A stretch of DNA of 64,000 bases from an uncultured Lachnospiraceae bacterium (GTDB taxonomy: Bacteria > Bacillota > Clostridia > Lachnospirales > Lachnospiraceae): the NCBI GenBank assembly GCA_945929965.1, contig CAMEOT010000006.1:1-64000 (forward strand), in the 5' to 3' direction. How positions within the stretch are numbered: the first letter of the stretch is position 1; each line of letters opens with the position of its first letter. A model generated the notes under the pieces. The model saw only the letters and a list, made by a program, of their open reading frames with translations. It was not told the DNA's origin and made no database searches. This document shows positions 31,511 through 40,681 of the stretch, piece after piece. The position numbers and the translations under genes are program-made.

Positions 31511-32530
31511 ATGGCAAAAGCAGTAAAATTAGCAGATATCGCAGAGAGAGTTGGAGTCAGCACGGTGACCGTGTCCAAGGCACTGTCCGGACAAAAAGGC
31601 GTCAGCGAGGAAGTCAGAGAGAAGATCCGCAGCATTGCGGAAGAACTCGGTTACCAGCAGCCGTCGGCGGCCAGGAAAAGCCAGAATCAGAAGAGCTACA
31701 ATATCGGTATTCTGATCTCCGAGAGATTCCTGGACAAATATGAATCCTTCTACTGGCAGATGTATCAGTCCGTAGCCACCAGAGCGACCGCCAAGGAGTG
31801 TTTTACCATGCTGGAGGTCATTGGGGCTGCAGAGGAAGAGAGCAGCAGAATGCCGAAGCTGGTGCAGGAACGTAAGGTAGACGGTATTATCGTCATCGGT
31901 AAAATGCTGGATGCTTACTTGCAGCATCTGAATGAGGAAGCCGGGATCCCTGTAATCTACCTGGACTATTATAACGGTAGAGAAGCCAGTGATTCCGTCA
32001 TTTCCAACAGCTATTACGGCACCTATGAACTGACCTATTATCTGTACCGCATGGGACACCGTAAGATTGCCTATGTGGGAACCCTGCTTGCCACCGAGAG
32101 TATTACGGATCGATATTTCGGTTACCAGAAGGCACTGTTAGAGCTGGGATTGGAACAGAAAAAAGAATGGGTCATGGACGACCGTCACATTGAGACCGGC
32201 AAGATCGATACTGTGAACATGCTGCAGATCCCCAAGGATATGCCCACAGCGTTCGTATGCAACTGTGATCTGACTGCAAGCTTTCTCATCAAGAAACTGA
32301 GAGAGAACGGATATCGCGTACCGGAGGACATCTCTGTGGTAGGTTTTGATAACTACCTGTATCCCGGACTTAGCGATATCCGTATCACGACCTATGAAGT
32401 AGATATGGGAGAGATGGCGAGAAGAGCCATTCATAATATTATCAAAAAAATCACCAGTGATAATTATAAGGCGGGAGTTACCGTGGTGGAAGGTCGCCTG
32501 GTACTGAAGGACAGCGTGTCTCGCGTATAG
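31511..32530 (+). CDS. LacI-family transcriptional regulator
   Basis: A 339-residue regulator with an N-terminal helix-turn-helix (KLADIAERVGVSTVTVSKALSG) and hinge helix, followed by a periplasmic-binding-protein-like sugar-sensing domain (about residues 60-330; ISVVGFDNYLYPGLSDIRITTYEVDM is the typical C-terminal segment). It is co-transcribed with the GH36 gene and probably controls the mannoside locus. Its 3' end overlaps the convergent AraC gene by 53 bases. Confidence 0.9.
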   Translation: MAKAVKLADIAERVGVSTVTVSKALSGQKGVSEEVREKIRSIAEELGYQQPSAARKSQNQKSYNIGILISERFLDKYESFYWQMYQSVATRATAKECFTMLEVIGAAEEESSRMPKLVQERKVDGIIVIGKMLDAYLQHLNEEAGIPVIYLDYYNGREASDSVISNSYYGTYELTYYLYRMGHRKIAYVGTLLATESITDRYFGYQKALLELGLEQKKEWVMDDRHIETGKIDTVNMLQIPKDMPTAFVCNCDLTASFLIKKLRENGYRVPEDISVVGFDNYLYPGLSDIRITTYEVDMGEMARRAIHNIIKKITSDNYKAGVTVVEGRLVLKDSVSRV

Positions 32531-33425
32531 ATTGCGGCGCATTCTGCCTGTAGACAAAAGGCGTGACACCGGTGTGCTTTTTAAACAGGTGGATGAAATG
32601 GTTGGTATTGTCAATGCCCACCGCGGATCCCACCTCGTGAATCGGATCATCTGTAGATAGGAGCAGCGATTTGGCTGCTTCTATTTTTTTCTCCTGCAGA
32701 TACTGCAGCGGAGAGATGCGGAAGGCAGCGGAGAATTCCCGGCACAGACGGTAGCGGCTGACACCTAAAGTCTGCTCAAAGTATTCAAGGGAGTGACTTT
32801 CTGCATAATTTTCCTCGAAATCCGCTTTCATGGACAGCAGATAGGCGGGGAGGGGCTTCGCATCCCGGGAGACAGACAAAGCGGACAGCATCAGTTCCGT
32901 GAACATTCCGGTCAGTTCCCTGTGAAGCTGCATCTGCTCTGCGGGGGTCGGAGTAAAAGGAAATTTCGTCAGCTGTTGCATCCGCTGTGAGACACAGGAA
33001 CCGATGGGAATCGGATAACAACAGGAAAAATTAGCTTGAAATATGCTATAATAAGAAGAAAGCTCCAGCCCGCTTAGGAAAAACATCTGAAAACGCCATT
33101 TTCCCTGCAACAGCCGCAGGGAAAATCCCTGACTGCAGTCCAAAAACAGCAGGTGCTCATGATCCAGGATCACTTCGCTGCCCTGGGTGGTAAGGACGGC
33201 ACTGCCTTCTAAGGTATAGAGCAGCAGATACGAAGGAAAGGGGTTCCATTCATAATAGAAAGGATCGGAGAGCCGGAATTCCCCACCGGCCAGAGGCAGT
33301 AAAAATCCCTTGTCTTCCAGGGATATCTTATAGATCTGTCCCAGGAGGATCTCCGGGGAACGCTGCCCCTCCATATCGGAGGAAGTGCGCTTCAATGCAT
33401 TGAGAAAAGTGGTGGAAATGTTCAT
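32478..33425 (-). CDS. AraC-family transcriptional regulator
   Basis: A 315-residue protein with an N-terminal cupin-like sensing domain (about residues 40-150) and a C-terminal AraC DNA-binding domain with two helix-turn-helices (EYFEQTLGVSRYRLCREFSAAFRISPLQYL and VGSAVGIDNTNHFIHLFKKHTGVTPFVYR). It is divergent from the binding-protein gene, so it is a likely activator of the importer and phosphorylase operon. The inducer is unknown. About 25 residues beyond the HTH core form a nonconserved tail that overlaps lacI. Confidence 0.88.
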   Translation of the reverse strand: MNISTTFLNALKRTSSDMEGQRSPEILLGQIYKISLEDKGFLLPLAGGEFRLSDPFYYEWNPFPSYLLLYTLEGSAVLTTQGSEVILDHEHLLFLDCSQGFSLRLLQGKWRFQMFFLSGLELSSYYSIFQANFSCCYPIPIGSCVSQRMQQLTKFPFTPTPAEQMQLHRELTGMFTELMLSALSVSRDAKPLPAYLLSMKADFEENYAESHSLEYFEQTLGVSRYRLCREFSAAFRISPLQYLQEKKIEAAKSLLLSTDDPIHEVGSAVGIDNTNHFIHLFKKHTGVTPFVYRQNAPQSIRETRCPSVPGDLPPR

Positions 33426-33464
33426 AAAAAATTCTCCTGGCTTTCTTTTTGCAAAAATTAATTT

Positions 33465-33504
33465 AGCTTAAATACATTATAAACCATTATTTAAGCTGTT
33501 TCAA
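33465..33504 (-). promoter_or_regulatory. araC-like gene promoter with overlapping palindromic operator
   Basis: On the minus strand, TTGAAA (33504-33499), a 17-base spacer and TATAAT (33481-33476) form a good promoter. A perfect 10-bp inverted repeat, AGCTTAAATA (33465-33474) and TATTTAAGCT (33488-33497), straddles the -10. A related TAAGCTAATTTAAG is at 33544-33557. These look like regulator-binding sites in this 348-base divergent gap. Confidence 0.55.
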
Positions 33505-33668
33505 TGACAAGAAAAAATAAAAGAGCAAAATTAGTTAATTAAATAAGCTAATTTAAGTAAAATTATCTGTTGCAGTAGTGCAAAATATACAAAACAGAGA
33601 GGAATAACTTGTGAAAATAGAAGATAATAACGAAAATGACAAGAATGAGAGATTAAAAACAAGAAAAG

Positions 33669-33731
33669 TTGATGCTTAATTAATATAATTATGTATAATT
33701 AAATTAAGTTACAAAACAGTAAACGCTATCA
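33669..33731 (+). promoter_or_regulatory. Probable promoter and cre/LacI-like operator of the mannoside operon
   Basis: TTGATG (33669-33674) and TATAAT (33694-33699) are separated by 19 bases, longer than ideal. Downstream, CAGTAAACGCTATCA (33717-33731) matches the core of a CcpA cre site or a LacI-family operator with a central CG. It lies where binding would block transcription of the binding-protein gene. Which regulator uses it is not determined. Confidence 0.45.
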
Positions 33732-33773
33732 AATGTAACGAACAAAGTAACTCAAACAAGGAGGATATTTCTT

Positions 33774-35222
33774 ATGAAGATGAAAAAGTTTTTAGCTCTT
33801 TCCACAGCATCTGTCATGGCACTGTCTATGGTTGCATGTGGAAGCACCGACAACGGCGCAGCTGAGAGCACCGCAAGCAACACACCTGCAACAGCAGAGG
33901 CTTCCACCGTGGCTGCTACGGAAGCAGACGAGACAACCGGTCTGAATTACGCAGAGCTTACTTTGGGTGAGGATTACACCGACATTACCACAACCATTAA
34001 GGTGCTGACCAACCGTACCGATCTGTTGGAGGATGGCGCAGCAGTTCCTTATCAGACTTATATCGATGCATTCAATGAGCTGTATCCCAACATCACTGTT
34101 GATGTAGAAGGTATCACTGACTACGCAAGTGACACACTGCTTCGTCTGCAGGGTGGTGACTGGGGCGATGTTATGTTTATCCCCGCAGTTGACAAGGCTG
34201 ACTTAAGCACCTACTTCCTTCCTCTTGGAACTACTACTGAGATGGATGGCCAGTTAAACTACTACAATCAGATGTACGAAGGTGTTGTATACGGCGTTCC
34301 TTACACCGCAGGCGTTAACGGCGGTATCGTTTATAACAAGGCAGTATTCGAAGCAGCAGGAATCACTGAGATGCCTAAGACTCCCGAAGATTTCATCGCA
34401 GCATTAAAGCAGATCAAAGAGTATGACAGCTCCATCATTCCTCTGTACACCAACTACGCAGCTGGCTGGGCAATGGGCGGCCAGTGGGATCCCGCTATCA
34501 GCGGCAGTGCTACCGGAGACAGCACTTATATGAACCAGAAGTTACTGCACACAGCCAATCCTTTTGCTGATCCCGGCGACGGAACAGGCGCTTACAACGT
34601 ATACAAAGTAATGTACGATGCAGTTGCTGAAGGCCTTACCGAGGAAGACTACTCCACCACGGACTGGGAAGGTTGTAAGGGTATGATCAACAATGGTCAG
34701 ATCGCTTGCATGGTTCTTGGCTCCTGGGCAGTTCCTCAGATGAAAGAAGCCGGCGACAACGCTGACGACATCGCTTATATGCCTTTCCCTATTACCCTGA
34801 CCAGCGGTAAGCAGGCAGCATCTGTAGGCCCTGACTACAGCTTTGGTATCAATGCTAATACCACCGAAGATAATCAGGCAGCAGCTCTGTGCTTCGTTAA
34901 GTTCATGGCAGAAGAATCCGGATTCTCCTATGACTGCGGCGGACTTCCCGTTGCTATCAAGGATACCAGATTACCGGATTTCTATGCAGCATTCAAGGGT
35001 ATCGACTTCGTAGTGGATGAGCCTGCGATCGAAGGCGAAGAGGATCTGTTAAACGAGCTGAACGCTGAAAGTGGTCTTAACATCAACAACAACGGTGAGA
35101 CCAAGATGCAGGAGCTGGTAGAGTGTGCAGCAGACGGTTCCAAGACCTACGATGAGATCATCGACGAGTGGAACGTAGAGTGGACTTCCGCACAGGAGAG
35201 CTGTGGCGTAGAGATCCAGTAA
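33774..35222 (+). CDS. ABC sugar-binding lipoprotein, probable manno-oligosaccharide receptor
   Basis: A 482-residue extracellular solute-binding protein (family 1). The signal peptide ends in the lipobox SMVACGS, followed by a Ser/Thr/Ala-rich linker. The bilobal domain shows YQTYIDAFNELYPNITVDVEG and GVPYTAGVNGGIVYNKAVFEAAGI, typical of oligosaccharide receptors. A strong AGGAGG site precedes the start. It leads the operon containing two permeases and the GH130/epimerase genes, so beta-manno-oligosaccharides are the inferred ligand. Confidence 0.88.
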   Translation: MKMKKFLALSTASVMALSMVACGSTDNGAAESTASNTPATAEASTVAATEADETTGLNYAELTLGEDYTDITTTIKVLTNRTDLLEDGAAVPYQTYIDAFNELYPNITVDVEGITDYASDTLLRLQGGDWGDVMFIPAVDKADLSTYFLPLGTTTEMDGQLNYYNQMYEGVVYGVPYTAGVNGGIVYNKAVFEAAGITEMPKTPEDFIAALKQIKEYDSSIIPLYTNYAAGWAMGGQWDPAISGSATGDSTYMNQKLLHTANPFADPGDGTGAYNVYKVMYDAVAEGLTEEDYSTTDWEGCKGMINNGQIACMVLGSWAVPQMKEAGDNADDIAYMPFPITLTSGKQAASVGPDYSFGINANTTEDNQAAALCFVKFMAEESGFSYDCGGLPVAIKDTRLPDFYAAFKGIDFVVDEPAIEGEEDLLNELNAESGLNINNNGETKMQELVECAADGSKTYDEIIDEWNVEWTSAQESCGVEIQ

Positions 35223-35268
35223 TTCCTGAAAGCAGTAAATATTAAGCGACTAACTTAATCTTCTGAAG

Positions 35269-35300
35269 TAAGAGGGAACCGGACAAAAGGTTCCCTCTTA
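35269..35300 (+). other. Intercistronic stem-loop between binding-protein and permease genes
   Basis: A perfect 12-bp stem (TAAGAGGGAACC and its complement) with an 8-base loop lies 47 bases after the binding-protein stop. No T-tract follows. Such hairpins often protect the upstream mRNA and raise binding-protein output relative to permeases. Confidence 0.7.
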
Positions 35301-35330
35301 TGTAAGAAAGAAGGGTATGGAGGTATTTCG

Positions 35331-36341
35331 ATGAATGCAGAGACAATGAAGAAAACAAAAAAACCCTTCAGCATGAAAAAATGGGTAAAGAGCAGGAACG
35401 GACAACAGACCATCGTCATCCTGTCCTTCATGATCATTCCCCTGCTTTTGCTGTTCGTGTTCACCTATCTCCCCTTTGGAGAGATGGTAAAATTCAGTTT
35501 TTATAAAATGAAATATGCTACCCCGGTAGACAAAAGACAGTTTGTAGGATTCCAGAATTACATTGATGTATTTAAGAAAGATGAATGCTTCAGCGCTTTG
35601 AAGCTGAGTCTTTATTACATGGCAGGCGCAATGGTGCAGCTGGCACTTGCGTTGTACCTGGCAACGATCCTTAGCTTTAAGACCAAGTTTGGCAATATGT
35701 TCAAGGGATTCATGTTCTTCCCTTATCTGATCAGTGGTATTGCCATTGGATTTATCTTCAAATTCTTCTACACCAGAGGATTTGTATTCGATACAGTATT
35801 ACAGTGGTGTGGATTTAACTTAGAAAGTCTTCCGTTCTGGCTGAAGGACAAGAGCGTTAACAATATCTCTCTGGTGGCTTCCTCGGTATGGCGTTATTAC
35901 GGCAACAACATGGTACTCTTCATCGGTGCCATCATGTCCGTGGACTCCGAGATGTACGAGGCAGCAGAGCTGGACGGTGCCAATAAATTCCAACAATTTA
36001 TACATATTATCTTACCCAGCATTAAGACCATCGTTACGCTGAACGTGATCCTGTCTATCACAGGTTCCCTGAGTGCTTTCGATCCTCCCTACGTTATCAC
36101 CAAGGGTGGCGGCGGAACCGCAACGTATTTCGTATTGATGGATAAGATCGCACATACCAACCAGCAGGTAGGTCTGGCGTCTGCTATGGCGGTGGTGCTG
36201 TTACTGATCATTTTTGCAGCAACAATTTTACAAAAGCTTTTCTTCAAACTGGTATTTAGAAGCTCCGATGCGGATAATGAAGAATATACCAGAAGAAAAC
36301 GGCTCAGAAGAGAGAGAAGATGGAAGAAGGAGGCGGTGTAA
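35331..36341 (+). CDS. ABC sugar permease, MalF-type
   Basis: A 336-residue inner-membrane permease with six hydrophobic segments and a positively charged N-terminus. The EAA loop that contacts the ATPase is EMYEAAELDGANKFQQFIHIILP. It forms the heterodimeric importer channel with the next gene, which starts 2 bases after its stop. Substrate inferred as manno-oligosaccharides from context. Confidence 0.9.
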   Translation: MNAETMKKTKKPFSMKKWVKSRNGQQTIVILSFMIIPLLLLFVFTYLPFGEMVKFSFYKMKYATPVDKRQFVGFQNYIDVFKKDECFSALKLSLYYMAGAMVQLALALYLATILSFKTKFGNMFKGFMFFPYLISGIAIGFIFKFFYTRGFVFDTVLQWCGFNLESLPFWLKDKSVNNISLVASSVWRYYGNNMVLFIGAIMSVDSEMYEAAELDGANKFQQFIHIILPSIKTIVTLNVILSITGSLSAFDPPYVITKGGGGTATYFVLMDKIAHTNQQVGLASAMAVVLLLIIFAATILQKLFFKLVFRSSDADNEEYTRRKRLRRERRWKKEAV

Positions 36342-36342
36342 A

Positions 36343-37209
36343 ATGGCAAAGATGAAAACCAACCGCAAACATTACAGCGCAGGCGCTGTCATCTGGATCG
36401 TTATTAAGTATTTTAGTCTGGTATTCTTCTCCTTCGTGGCACTTTTGCCCATCGTATCCTGCGTCATCACGGCGTTCAAGACCGATACAGAGTACCAGAG
36501 TACCAATGTAATGACCCTGCCGGAGAACTGGCTGAACTTCCAGAACTTTATTGACGCTTTTAACCGCGCCAACATGGGCAGAGCATATCTGAATTCAGCG
36601 ATCATTTTGGTATTTGTACTGTTGGGCTCCGTCCTGGTGGGAACACAGCTCGCATATGTACTGAACCGATTCAAGTTCCCCGGCAACGGATTGATCCGCA
36701 GCCTGTTCCTGTTCGCAACCCTCCTTCCCGGAATTGCTATGCAGGTATCTGTGTACCAGATCATGAGTAACCTTGGATTTATCAATCATCTGTATGGTTA
36801 TATCATTATGAGTATGGGTACGGATGTTATCTCCATCTACATCTTTATCCAGTTCATGGAAAATATTTCGGTGTCGTTGGATGAATCCGCATTTATCGAC
36901 GGAGCCTCCTACTTTACCATTTACTGGAAGATCATTCTTCCGCTTCTGAAGCCCGCTATCGTAACTTCGATGGTGCTTAAGGGAGTAGGCGTATATAACG
37001 AGTATTATTGCGCCAGTCTGTATCTGCAGGACAAGAGGACTCTCGGTGTGGTAGCAACCTCCCTGTATACCTTCACCGGACCTCTTGGAAGCAAATACAA
37101 TCTGATCTGTGCAGGTGTACTGATGTCTCTGCTGCCTGCCCTGATCGTATTCCTGCTCTGTCAGAAACAGATCTACAGTGGAATCACCTCCGGCGCTGTC
37201 AAAGGTTAA
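36343..37209 (+). CDS. ABC sugar permease, MalG-type
   Basis: A 288-residue permease with six hydrophobic segments. Its EAA loop is ISVSLDESAFIDGASYFTIYWKIILPLLKP. The start at 36343 has AAGGAGG upstream; the ORF-track start at 36214 lies within the first permease and is rejected. No ATPase gene follows, so a shared MsmK/UgpC-type ATPase elsewhere is presumably used. Confidence 0.9.
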   Translation: MAKMKTNRKHYSAGAVIWIVIKYFSLVFFSFVALLPIVSCVITAFKTDTEYQSTNVMTLPENWLNFQNFIDAFNRANMGRAYLNSAIILVFVLLGSVLVGTQLAYVLNRFKFPGNGLIRSLFLFATLLPGIAMQVSVYQIMSNLGFINHLYGYIIMSMGTDVISIYIFIQFMENISVSLDESAFIDGASYFTIYWKIILPLLKPAIVTSMVLKGVGVYNEYYCASLYLQDKRTLGVVATSLYTFTGPLGSKYNLICAGVLMSLLPALIVFLLCQKQIYSGITSGAVKG

Positions 37210-37229
37210 TACAAAGGAGAGTGCGGAAC

Positions 37230-38414
37230 ATGATGAACACAGAAACAATGAAAATGCGGGAAGAAATTAAAAACCACCTGACAGAAGGGATCATTCCCTT
37301 CTGGAAAGGAATGAGAGATGACGAGTTCGGCGGCTATTACGGCTACCTGGATTATGATCTGAAGCTGGATAAAAAAGCAGAAAAGGGCTGTATCCTGAAC
37401 AGCAGGATCACCTGGTTCTTCTCCAATGCTTATACTCTTTTGAAGGATGAGAGCCTGTTGGACGAAGCAAAGCATGGCTACGCTTTTCTGAAAGACTATT
37501 GTCTGGACAAAGAATACGGCGGAATCTACTGGTCCTTAAATTACGACGGAACACCGAAGGATACTACAAAGCATACGTACAATCAGGCATTCTGCATTTA
37601 TGCACTGTCCTCTTATTATGAGGCAAGCGGTGACGCAGAAGCCCTGGAGCTGGCGAAAAAGCTGTTTACTCTGATTGAGACTACGTGTATGGATGAGGTG
37701 GGATATCTGGAAGCATTCACCAGAGACTTTAAACCGGAATCCAATGAGAAATTGTCGGAGAACGGTGTCCTGGCAGACAAGACCATGAACACCCTGCTTC
37801 ATGTATTTGAAGCTTACACGGAGCTGTACCGTGTATCCGGTGATCTGAAGGTGAAAAGACGTCTTTTGTGGATCATGGATCTCTTCGGGGAGAAGATTTA
37901 TAATCCGGAGCTTCACAGACAGGAAGTATTTTTTGACAAGCATTATAATAGTATTCTGGATCTGCATTCCTATGGTCACGACATCGAGACCGCCTGGCTG
38001 ATCGACAGAGGCTGCAAGGTACTGGATGATCCGGAACTGACGCAGAAGATGTATGTCATCACCAAAGACCTGACCGCGCAGATCTATAAGGTGGCATTTG
38101 ACGGACACTCTCTCGCAAACGAATGTGACAGAGGTGTCGTGAATGTACACAGAATCTGGTGGGTACAGGCAGAGACTGTGATCGGTTTCTTAAACGGCTA
38201 CGAAAAAGAACCGGAGAAGATGGAGTATCTGGAAGCTGCTGAGAAGGAATGGGCATTTATCCGGGATCATGTGATCGATAAGAGAGCCGGTTCCGAATGG
38301 TTCTGGGAAGTGGATCCGGAAGGCAATCCGTACCCCGGCCGTCCTATCGTGGAGCCTTGGAAGTGCCCTTACCATAACGGCAGAATGTGCATGGAGGTTA
38401 TGAAGAGATGTTAG
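37230..38414 (+). CDS. AGE-family 2-epimerase, probable mannobiose/cellobiose 2-epimerase
   Basis: A 394-residue (alpha/alpha)6-barrel enzyme of the N-acylglucosamine 2-epimerase superfamily. It would epimerise the reducing-end mannose of mannobiose to glucose, giving mannosyl-glucose for GH130_1. Family motifs with active-site histidines are visible: [43 protein letters not shown] and [14 protein letters not shown]. The length fits cellobiose/mannobiose 2-epimerases rather than the shorter-motif acylglucosamine type. The start at 37230 follows AAAGGAG; 37233 is equally possible. Its stop overlaps the next start by 7 bases. Confidence 0.88.
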   Translation: MMNTETMKMREEIKNHLTEGIIPFWKGMRDDEFGGYYGYLDYDLKLDKKAEKGCILNSRITWFFSNAYTLLKDESLLDEAKHGYAFLKDYCLDKEYGGIYWSLNYDGTPKDTTKHTYNQAFCIYALSSYYEASGDAEALELAKKLFTLIETTCMDEVGYLEAFTRDFKPESNEKLSENGVLADKTMNTLLHVFEAYTELYRVSGDLKVKRRLLWIMDLFGEKIYNPELHRQEVFFDKHYNSILDLHSYGHDIETAWLIDRGCKVLDDPELTQKMYVITKDLTAQIYKVAFDGHSLANECDRGVVNVHRIWWVQAETVIGFLNGYEKEPEKMEYLEAAEKEWAFIRDHVIDKRAGSEWFWEVDPEGNPYPGRPIVEPWKCPYHNGRMCMEVMKRC

Positions 38415-39583
38415 AGCGTTATTACATAGAGAAAGAGAAGCAGGAGAAATTGCTTTCCCGTAAAAACATAAAGTCCGATTTCTACAACGGTATTTATGAC
38501 CGTTATGAATATCCGGTTCTGACCAGAGAACATATTCCCCTGACCTGGAGATATGATCTCAACCCCGAGACCAACCCTTATTTCATGGAGCGTCTGGGGA
38601 TCAATGCGGTCATGAATTCCGGAGCCATTGAATTAAACGGCAAGTATTATCTGGTAGCCCGTATCGAAGGCAACGACAGAAAGTCCTTCTTCGGTGTGGC
38701 AGAGAGTGACAACGGTATCGATGGATTCCGTTTCTGGGATTACCCCATTTTACTGGATGATACCTGCCCGGAAGAGACCAATGTCTATGACATGCGTCTC
38801 ACCAAGCACGAAGATGGTTACATCTATGGTGTGTTCTGCTCCGAGAGCAAGGATACCTCCGTAAATGATCTGTCCGCAGCAGTAGCGGCTGCAGGCATTG
38901 TAAGAACTAAAGACTTAAAACACTGGGAGAGACTGGAGAATTTAAAGACCCTTCGTTCTCCCCAGCAGAGAAATGTGGTGCTGCATCCGGAATTTGTAGA
39001 CGGCAAATATGCTTTCTATACCAGACCGATGGATGACTTCATCGAGACCGGAAGCGGCGGAGGAATCGGTTTCGGACTGTGTGATGATATTACCCATGCA
39101 GTGATCGACGAAGAGCGTATGACCAGTCTGCGGAAATATCACACCATTACCGAGGCGAAAAACGGTGCGGGAGCTACCCCCATCAAGACAGACAGAGGTT
39201 GGATACATATCGCACATGGAGTACGTAATACCGCAGCCGGTTTACGTTACGTTATTTATGCTTTTGCCACGGACTTAAAAGACCCGGCAAAAGTGATTGC
39301 AGAGCCTTCGGGTCTGCTGATCGGTCCCAGAGGGGAAGAGAGAGTGGGAGATGTTTCAAACGTAGTATTTACCAATGGCGCAATCGCAAATGAGAAGGGG
39401 GAAGTTTTTATCTACTATGCATCCAGCGATACCCGCATGCATGTGGCAACGACTACCATAGATAAGCTTGTGGATTATGTATTCCACACCCCTTCCGATC
39501 CCGGAAGAAGCGTGGAGTGTGTGGCACAGAGATGTGAACTCATCCGCAGAAATGAAGAGTTCTTAAAACAGGAAGCAAGATAA
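38408..39583 (+). CDS. GH130_1 4-O-beta-mannosyl-glucose phosphorylase
   Basis: A 391-residue five-bladed beta-propeller phosphorylase. It would split beta-mannosyl-1,4-glucose with phosphate to mannose-1-phosphate and glucose. GH130 features include the catalytic aspartate region [12 protein letters not shown], the phosphate-binding Arg/Lys-rich segment, and [22 protein letters not shown]. Length and the N-terminal [17 protein letters not shown] extension fit subfamily 1. The start at 38408 has GGAGG upstream and lies within the epimerase gene, linking translation of two consecutive pathway steps. Confidence 0.88.
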   Translation: MLERYYIEKEKQEKLLSRKNIKSDFYNGIYDRYEYPVLTREHIPLTWRYDLNPETNPYFMERLGINAVMNSGAIELNGKYYLVARIEGNDRKSFFGVAESDNGIDGFRFWDYPILLDDTCPEETNVYDMRLTKHEDGYIYGVFCSESKDTSVNDLSAAVAAAGIVRTKDLKHWERLENLKTLRSPQQRNVVLHPEFVDGKYAFYTRPMDDFIETGSGGGIGFGLCDDITHAVIDEERMTSLRKYHTITEAKNGAGATPIKTDRGWIHIAHGVRNTAAGLRYVIYAFATDLKDPAKVIAEPSGLLIGPRGEERVGDVSNVVFTNGAIANEKGEVFIYYASSDTRMHVATTTIDKLVDYVFHTPSDPGRSVECVAQRCELIRRNEEFLKQEAR

Positions 39584-39608
39584 ATAACGCAGAAATGAGG
39601 TAACTCGA

Positions 39609-40631
39609 ATGAGCAAAGTTAAGATGATCAGCCCTGCAGTACCTAATGTACCCTGGCAGGATAAACCCGAAGGCCATACCGGAGCACCGGTATGGAGATA
39701 TAGTGAAAATCCTATCATTGGCAGAAACCCCGTAGAAGGAGTAGCCAGAATCTTCAACAGTGCGGTAATGCCCTATGGCGATGAATTTATTGGCGTGTTC
39801 CGCGGTGAACAGGTCAACGGTATTCCCTATATTTATTTAGGACGCAGCAAGGATGCTATCCACTGGGATTTTGATAAGAATAAGATTCAGTTCGTAGATG
39901 AAGAAGGCAAGCCTTTCATGCCGATTTACGCATATGATCCCAGACTGGTAAAGGTAGAAGATACCTACTATATCATCTGGTGTCAGGATTTCTATGGCGC
40001 AGCCATCGGTATTGCGAAAACCACGGATTTCAAGACATTCACCAGAATCGAGAATCCGTTCCTTCCCTTTAACCGTAACGCCGTACTGTTCCCCAGAAAA
40101 GTACATGGCAATTTCATGATGCTGTCCCGCCCTTCCGACAGTGGACATACGCCTTTCGGTGACATCTTTGTCAGTGAGAGCCCCGATATGGTATTCTGGG
40201 GCAAACATAGACACGTGATGGCAAAATCTTCCGAATGGTGGGAATCTCTGAAGATCGGTGGCGGAGCGGCACCTATTGAGACCTCCGAAGGATGGCTGTT
40301 ATTCTACCATGGTGTCAGCGGAACCTGTAACGGTTATGTCTATTCCATAGGTGGAGCAATCTTAGATATTGACAACCCGTCCATCGTAAAATATCGTTGC
40401 GAGAATTTCCTTCTGACTCCCGAAGAATGGTATGAAGAGAGAGGATTCGTGCCGAATGTATGCTTCCCCTGCGCTACCATCCATGATTCCGAGAGTGGCA
40501 GGATCGCCATTTACTATGGCGCAGCAGACAGTTATGTAGGACTGGCATTCACGACCATTGACGAAGTGGTTGACTATATTAAAGAACACAGCGTGGTCAG
40601 CACAAGTGATACGGAAGAAGGCAGAAGATAG
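39609..40631 (+). CDS. GH130_2 beta-1,4-manno-oligosaccharide phosphorylase
   Basis: A 340-residue GH130 phosphorylase that would remove mannose from the non-reducing end of manno-oligosaccharides, giving mannose-1-phosphate. The catalytic aspartate is in IYAYDPRLVKVEDTYY, with FNRNAVLFPRKVHGNFMMLSRPSDSGHTPFGD and GGGAAPIETSEGWLLFYHGV typical of subfamily 2 (RaMP2-like). It works with the epimerase and GH130_1, which handle the final disaccharide. A hairpin follows its stop. Confidence 0.88.
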   Translation: MSKVKMISPAVPNVPWQDKPEGHTGAPVWRYSENPIIGRNPVEGVARIFNSAVMPYGDEFIGVFRGEQVNGIPYIYLGRSKDAIHWDFDKNKIQFVDEEGKPFMPIYAYDPRLVKVEDTYYIIWCQDFYGAAIGIAKTTDFKTFTRIENPFLPFNRNAVLFPRKVHGNFMMLSRPSDSGHTPFGDIFVSESPDMVFWGKHRHVMAKSSEWWESLKIGGGAAPIETSEGWLLFYHGVSGTCNGYVYSIGGAILDIDNPSIVKYRCENFLLTPEEWYEERGFVPNVCFPCATIHDSESGRIAIYYGAADSYVGLAFTTIDEVVDYIKEHSVVSTSDTEEGRR

Positions 40632-40635
40632 AATC

Positions 40636-40662
40636 AAAGGGCCCGCGGAGAGCGGGTCCTTT
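40636..40662 (+). terminator. Hairpin, probable partial terminator, after GH130_2
   Basis: AAAGGGCCCGC and GCGGGTCCTTT form an 11-bp stem (one G-T pair) with a 5-base loop, followed by a weak T-run (GCGGTTTT). It sits 5 bases after the GH130_2 stop and 20 bases before the fusion gene, so read-through is likely partial. Confidence 0.65.
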
Positions 40663-40681
40663 GCGGTTTTGGAGACAGCGT

